Below, piece after piece: positions 59,686-64,000 of a DNA stretch of 64,000 nt. The stretch spans positions 248,001 to 312,000 of the forward strand of contig BJHQ01000004.1 of the NCBI GenBank assembly GCA_014193115.1, written 5' to 3'. Source of the stretch: Planctomycetota bacterium. Lineage in GTDB: Bacteria; Planctomycetota; UBA11346. The notes beneath the pieces are model-generated. The model ran no database searches. It was not told where the DNA came from and was given only the letters and a program-made list of their open reading frames with translations. Positions within the stretch are counted from its first letter, which is position 1, and every line of letters starts with the position of its first letter. The position numbers and the translations under genes are program-made.

Positions 59686-60741
59686 ATGATTCTTACCGCG
59701 GTGGCGCCAATCAGGGTAGCGGATGTCGGTGGGTGGACCGATACCTGGTTCGCTGGACATGGCAGGGTGTGCAATCTGGCCGTCTATCCATATGTTGAGG
59801 TCCAGGTTGCTTGTTTGCCACGGGCGATTGATTTTCCCCGGGTCCAGGTCCATGCGGAGAACTACGGGTTGCGGTTCTCCATTGAAGATATCGACCGGGC
59901 CTATGATAAACTTCCTCTGCTTGAATGTGCTTTGCGCAGGCTCGGGATTCCTGATCACCTTCGCCTTGAAGTGAGTTTGCATTGTGAGGTTCCGCCAGGG
60001 GCGTCGACCGGAACGAGTGCTGCGGTGTCGGTTGCCATCATTGCGGCTTTGGATCAGTTGAATCCCGGTCGCCGTACGCCATATGAGATCGCCCGCTTGG
60101 CACATCAAATTGAAGCGGAGGACCTTGGTCTGCAAAGCGGAGTTCAAGACCAGCTATGCGCCGCATATGGCGGTATCAACCTGATTGAAATCACCGCTTT
60201 TCCCAACGCCTCCGTATCTCCAGTCCCTGTTCCCAACAGCATCTGGTGGGAATTAGAACGTCGCCTGGCCTTGGTGTATGTTGGCAAGCCTCATCAATCC
60301 TCAAAGGTACATCAGGAAGTTATTCGACATATGGGTGATGGAGCTTCGAGTAATTCGCGATTGGAGCGGCTTCGAGGTCTAGCTCTGAAGGCGAAGGATG
60401 CGCTGGCTCTAGGAGATTGGTCGATGCTTGGTGAGGTCTGGAACGAAAATACCCAAGTGCAGCGTGAGCTGCATCCGGCCCTGGTATGTTCTGATTTCGA
60501 AAAGGTCATTTCCATCGCCAACGACCATGGCTGCTTGGGCGCGAAGGTAAATGGAGCTGGCGGTGACGGCGGATCGGTGACTGTGCTGTGTGCCGGCCGG
60601 TCCGATGCTAAGCGCGCCATGCTTCGCAATATGGTTCAAGCAGGATACTGTCCCATTCCGATTTACCTTGCGCGTCAAGGCTTGCGGGTATGGAGTGACC
60701 ATGGTAGATCCCACCCCGGTTCGGCCCTGGACAGGCTCTAG
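59686..60741 (+). CDS. GHMP-family sugar kinase
   Basis: GHMP kinase of 351 residues: the ATP loop VPPGASTGTSAAVSVAIIAA and the substrate segment PIRVADVGGWTDTWFAGHGR, with the closing motif KVNGAGGDGGSVTVLCAG. This organisation is that of heptose-7-phosphate kinase (HddA) or fucose/galactose kinases; GGWTDT favours the HddA/fucokinase group. It would phosphorylate the anomeric carbon of a sugar for nucleotide activation. No matching nucleotidyltransferase is in the window. Starts 23 bases after the glycosyltransferase. Confidence 0.85.
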   Translation: MILTAVAPIRVADVGGWTDTWFAGHGRVCNLAVYPYVEVQVACLPRAIDFPRVQVHAENYGLRFSIEDIDRAYDKLPLLECALRRLGIPDHLRLEVSLHCEVPPGASTGTSAAVSVAIIAALDQLNPGRRTPYEIARLAHQIEAEDLGLQSGVQDQLCAAYGGINLIEITAFPNASVSPVPVPNSIWWELERRLALVYVGKPHQSSKVHQEVIRHMGDGASSNSRLERLRGLALKAKDALALGDWSMLGEVWNENTQVQRELHPALVCSDFEKVISIANDHGCLGAKVNGAGGDGGSVTVLCAGRSDAKRAMLRNMVQAGYCPIPIYLARQGLRVWSDHGRSHPGSALDRL

Positions 60742-60764
60742 ACTGGTTTCACCATCGTCGCCCT

Positions 60765-62288
60765 ATGCTAGTGAAATTTCCCTGGTTTCGTTTCCCGGTT
60801 AGCTGCTTGCTGCTCACAGGAATGCCAGTGCTTTCCTTCACTCAGGAGGGCACATCGGATTTCCTCGTCCAAGAAGATGTTGTTGATTATGGTTGGGGTT
60901 CTCGTCGGCTCAGTCTTGAGGATCTCAGTGCCTCAAGCGGAACGAGCCGGTCGATCCAGCAGGTAGAGGAGGGATGGTGGGGTGAAGCCCAGCTGGAACT
61001 GGGAAGTGGCGGTTTAGCCGCCGCGTACCGTCGTCCCGGGGAACGTCCGCTGGAAAGCGGTTCCCAGGTTTCGGCGGTGGGTACGCTGCATGCTGCGTGG
61101 GGGCCTTTATTTCTCAGTTTCCGTCCGGAATATTTGATTTCCTTGTCCGACAAGGGGAATCAGAAGGTACCAGACGGCGATGCCCGGCAGGAATGGCTTT
61201 CGAACGACAAGGAGCAAGGCCAACATCTCGCTCGGATCCAGCCGGTGTGGCGAGGCACAGCCGGTGTCGCTGGGCTTGGTCATGTATTGGTGTTCAGCAA
61301 TGAGGATTTCCAGTGGGGTGACGGAATTTTCGGTGGTTTATTGTTTGCTCGGCGCTGGCGCGGGTTCCCTCATGTCGCTGTCATCCCGCAACGTGCATGG
61401 CGGTTGGATGAGGTTATCGGCATTCCATCACATGTGAGCTATGAGGCTGTCTATGGCGGCCTGACTGCCGATCGGGTCAAAGGTGATAATCCGACCAGGG
61501 TGCTTGCTTTTCGCGGGGCGTTGCGTTTTTGGGATACCACCTTTTCTGGCAATGTGTCCGTACAGCATGGTGGGCCAGGGCAGCACACGCCTGGCATCAC
61601 AAAAATGTTCCAGTTCGAAACTGGTCGTGAAAATCGGGATGAGGAAACGAATCGAATCATATCATTTGGCATCCGTCAATCAATCGGCGGACAATTTGCA
61701 TTATCGATCGAATACGGTTTGGACGATTGGAATGCAACGTATAAATCTTCAGGAAATCTTCCTGATCTTGGGCAGCTCGGCTATCTGAATCCGCAATCAG
61801 CAGCTTGGATCATCACTGCTGATTGGCTAGCTGTCGCTGGTGATGAAGATTGGCGAGTTGCAGCGGAATGGTTCCGTAGCGAAGGCTATTATTACGCCCA
61901 TGGTCGTTTTGTCGCCTGGAGTGACCACGAAGCCGTGATTTCTCATCCCGACGGTGGTAATGCCAATAGCGTGCGTTTCATGTTGCAGCACCTGCTCGAA
62001 GATGGCGGACGCCTTGATGTTTTAGGAACCTGGCGACGACTCGGTTGGCGTAATGGCCATAGTCCTGGTAATACATCGTGGTCTGGGCGCAACGGCCAGC
62101 CTGGCACAACCACGGTGGCTGAGCGGGAATGGGACATGATTCAAATTGCCCTAAGGCGATCCTCGCCAATTCGCTACGGTGAGCTTGTTGGCGATATTGG
62201 AATCGAACTGCACGATAATTACCGCTTCGATGCTGGCCGCAACCGTCTGGGTGGTTGGCTGACGACCGGGTTTCGCACGCGCTTCTGA
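60765..62288 (+). CDS. Wzi-like capsule assembly outer-membrane protein
   Basis: Protein of 507 residues with a signal peptide (FRFPVSCLLLTGMPVLSF) and beta-strand-rich body of alternating polar/aromatic residues (GTLHAAWGPLFLSFRPEYLI, RALRFWDTTFSGNVSV-like strands, ending WLTTGFRTRF with a C-terminal aromatic). Fits the capsule_assemb_Wzi family, beta-barrels that bind capsule at the cell surface. Its presence supports a capsule-type polymer and a diderm host. Stop is two bases from the next gene's GTG. Confidence 0.85.
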   Translation: MLVKFPWFRFPVSCLLLTGMPVLSFTQEGTSDFLVQEDVVDYGWGSRRLSLEDLSASSGTSRSIQQVEEGWWGEAQLELGSGGLAAAYRRPGERPLESGSQVSAVGTLHAAWGPLFLSFRPEYLISLSDKGNQKVPDGDARQEWLSNDKEQGQHLARIQPVWRGTAGVAGLGHVLVFSNEDFQWGDGIFGGLLFARRWRGFPHVAVIPQRAWRLDEVIGIPSHVSYEAVYGGLTADRVKGDNPTRVLAFRGALRFWDTTFSGNVSVQHGGPGQHTPGITKMFQFETGRENRDEETNRIISFGIRQSIGGQFALSIEYGLDDWNATYKSSGNLPDLGQLGYLNPQSAAWIITADWLAVAGDEDWRVAAEWFRSEGYYYAHGRFVAWSDHEAVISHPDGGNANSVRFMLQHLLEDGGRLDVLGTWRRLGWRNGHSPGNTSWSGRNGQPGTTTVAEREWDMIQIALRRSSPIRYGELVGDIGIELHDNYRFDAGRNRLGGWLTTGFRTRF

Positions 62289-62290
62289 CA

Positions 62291-64000
62291 GTGCTCGTGG
62301 TGCCTTACTTTGTCGCGGCGACCGCGCTTCTAGCGGTGCTGTGGCTGGGCGCGGTTCCTTCTTTGGCCTGGCCGCTGCTTGGATTTGTTGATATTGGCCA
62401 ATGGCTCGACCTGGGTTGGCAGGCGGCTTATGGTGTACACTGGTCCCCTTTGCCTGTCCTTATCCTTGGGCAGGCCGGATCATTGATGCCTTACCCAGGT
62501 GGCGAGGCTTTCCAGCCATGGTGCCTGGAGCGCGATTTTTTCACAGCGTTCCTGCTGACCTGCTGTGGACCGGGACCGTGGCCGCAATGGCACTGGCTTA
62601 TTGGGGTACTTGCGTCCTTTTTCATCATCCGCCAGGTCGCTCTCCGCGACCTCGGCCCGGGCCGGGCCTGGCTTCTTGCCGGGCTCGCTACGTTTGGTAA
62701 TTGCTATGCGTTGTTGCGGTTGCCAGTCCACTTGAACATTGCGGCCTGTCATTGGTTGAGTGTCGTGCTCGTGGTAGATTCGTTAATTTTATGGCGTATC
62801 GGACAGCAGCGGAGAATTCCTTGGGATTTGGTGTATTTACGAATCGCGTTTTCTGCACTCTGTTTTGGTCTTGATCCATCTTATGTTTGCGGTGCCAGCA
62901 TAACCATCGGTATCGCGGTTCTGAGCTGTATATGTGCCGTCGTATTTTGGCGCTGTAGATGGCATCATCGACGTTGGAAAGCTTTTTTCCGAGCAGCATT
63001 ATCCGGACTGGACCGCTCGGTTTGGCCGCGCCGTCTAGCATTTACGGCAATCATTCTAGTCATCGGCATTTATCTCCCTTCGTTACTATCGATCGTCATT
63101 GAAGTCAGGTCATTTGATTTTAGCGGCGTTCCTGCCGGTGCTTGGTGGACCTCTCCTCTGCGGCTGCTTTTGCCGATTCTGCCGAGCACCAATCTGTTCA
63201 TTCTTGGTGATGTACCTGAATTCGCATGGGACGGCAGCCCTGGGTTGGCAATATTGCTACTTGCGGCTAGTGGTTTGATTGCCGGTGGTCGGCGGTCGCT
63301 CTGCTTTCTCCCCTTGATTTTTCTGATCTTGGCTGCCGCCTGCATCCGTCCGGATGGCTGGTGGAATTGGCAGGTGCTGCCATGGCATGGCTTTTGCCGA
63401 GTTGGTCCTCGTGCATTATTGATCGTCGTTCCCATCGCGTCGACCATTGGCCTTCTTGCGTGGCCTTGGATCGTTCCCGGGATCCGCATGTGGATTGCTC
63501 CAGTTTTGCTCATGGTGTTTTCTGCGGAGGCGAGTACTGCATTTTCATGCCGTTTACCAGTAAATCAAACTTGGCTGCCATCCAACGACTTCACCAATCT
63601 GATGGTGGAAATCAGAGCGTCGCCCGGCGCGGCTGTGCTAGACGTTCCGCCGGTGATTGTTGGTGGAAACGGGGTCGGTGTTGGGCTCCCTTCCCTTCCG
63701 ATGATCCTTGATTCGCAAGCATCGTTGTCGGTCTTTCATGGGAAACAGGTCGTATCCGCCTATCGTGGCCGAATTCACCCTCAATCAATTGCCTCGCATC
63801 TTGATAGCGGATGGGATCGATGGATCGATTTGCTCTGCCGCGGACCTCCTTCGAATGCTCCGCCTGCCGCCCAAAACCGATACCTTGATCAGGCGACGGA
63901 TTTCGCGCAGGCACTGAGCAGGCGGATTCATGCTTCCGGCATGCTCGTGTATCCGCAGCTGCTTGATTCACAGGTGCATGCTGCTTTCATTCGGCGATTC
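62291..64000 (+). CDS. Large multi-pass membrane protein (partial at right edge)
   Basis: A frame without a stop from GTG 62291 to the right edge (570 codons). About ten or more membrane helices (VVPYFVAATALLAVLWLGAV, LVYLRIAFSALCFG, AFTAIILVIGIYLPSLLSIV, LAILLLAASGLIAGG, ALLIVVPIASTIGLLAWPWI) precede a soluble part after about residue 430, beginning NQTWLPSNDFTNLMVEIRAS. The plan resembles YfhO/GT-C-type integral glycosyltransferases, which use lipid-linked sugars outside the membrane. I cannot name it further. It continues the same operon two bases after Wzi. Confidence 0.75.
   Translation, partial: MLVVPYFVAATALLAVLWLGAVPSLAWPLLGFVDIGQWLDLGWQAAYGVHWSPLPVLILGQAGSLMPYPGGEAFQPWCLERDFFTAFLLTCCGPGPWPQWHWLIGVLASFFIIRQVALRDLGPGRAWLLAGLATFGNCYALLRLPVHLNIAACHWLSVVLVVDSLILWRIGQQRRIPWDLVYLRIAFSALCFGLDPSYVCGASITIGIAVLSCICAVVFWRCRWHHRRWKAFFRAALSGLDRSVWPRRLAFTAIILVIGIYLPSLLSIVIEVRSFDFSGVPAGAWWTSPLRLLLPILPSTNLFILGDVPEFAWDGSPGLAILLLAASGLIAGGRRSLCFLPLIFLILAAACIRPDGWWNWQVLPWHGFCRVGPRALLIVVPIASTIGLLAWPWIVPGIRMWIAPVLLMVFSAEASTAFSCRLPVNQTWLPSNDFTNLMVEIRASPGAAVLDVPPVIVGGNGVGVGLPSLPMILDSQASLSVFHGKQVVSAYRGRIHPQSIASHLDSGWDRWIDLLCRGPPSNAPPAAQNRYLDQATDFAQALSRRIHASGMLVYPQLLDSQVHAAFIRRF

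Noticed and set aside
1-64000. tRNA, rRNA or transposase genes
   Set aside because: None seen: no tRNA-like cloverleaf, rRNA stretch or transposase motif was recognised on either strand by eye.

Overview
The window is high-GC bacterial chromosome dominated by one large surface-polysaccharide (capsule/O-antigen/exopolysaccharide) locus running from about 10.9 kb to beyond the right edge. Outer-membrane export parts (an SLBB export protein and a Wzi-like barrel) imply a diderm. The planctomycete/PVC-type C-terminal motif of the 9.0-10.3 kb protein, the Gfo/Idh plus TIM-barrel pair and the dense palindromic intergenic repeats make me lean to the PVC superphylum (Planctomycetota or relatives). 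That is inference; no rRNA or tRNA is present to fix it.

Left flank (1-9 kb): a partial LysR/NhaR-like regulator, an HPF-like protein, a YugP-type zinc peptidase, a TerC membrane protein, pyruvate kinase, a DHH phosphoesterase (NrnA), a Gfo/Idh/MocA oxidoreductase, a sugar-phosphate isomerase and an EboD-like dehydroquinate-synthase homologue. An unknown membrane-anchored protein (9.0-10.3 kb) follows. Three copies of a 250-base palindrome-rich repeat lie at 2.7 and 10.3-10.9 kb.

Glycan locus, left arm (10.9-31.7 kb): a WbaP-type initiating transferase, a glycosyltransferase, a flippase, a 2OG-oxygenase-like protein and two capsule-type proteins. Then comes a long minus-strand unit, read from 31.7 down to 17.5 kb: a NusG paralogue, a glycosyltransferase, pseudaminic-acid genes (pseB, pseC, an SpsF-type cytidylyltransferase, a PseG-acetyltransferase fusion, pseI), a second nonulosonate set (a CMP-sugar synthetase-HAD fusion and a short NeuB), an MBOAT/SGNH O-acylation pair and a KpsS-like protein. 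A VapBC-like toxin-antitoxin pair sits on the opposite strand inside this unit.

Glycan locus, right arm (31.9-64 kb, plus strand): an SLBB export protein and a Wzz-like chain-length protein, a UDP-sugar epimerase, then a complete-looking UDP-2,3-diacetamido-mannuronate pathway (dehydrogenase, WlbA, WlbB, WlbC-like fusion, 2-epimerase) with an odd GlpD-like flavoenzyme. It continues with a lipoprotein, Wzx, Wzy, glycosyltransferases, methyltransferases, an aminotransferase, a split transketolase, a short initiating transferase, a CapD/WbpM dehydratase, a GHMP kinase, Wzi and a truncated multi-pass membrane protein. Base composition is mosaic: a lower-GC block starts near 37.4 kb and ends abruptly inside the WlbC-like aminotransferase gene near 42.06 kb.

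The most unusual items are the N-terminal domain fused to that aminotransferase, the composition break inside the same gene, a glycosyltransferase that appears to start at CTG, the toxin-antitoxin insertion with a paired operator, the split transketolase next to an aminotransferase, and hairpin-rich insertions that alter gene starts.
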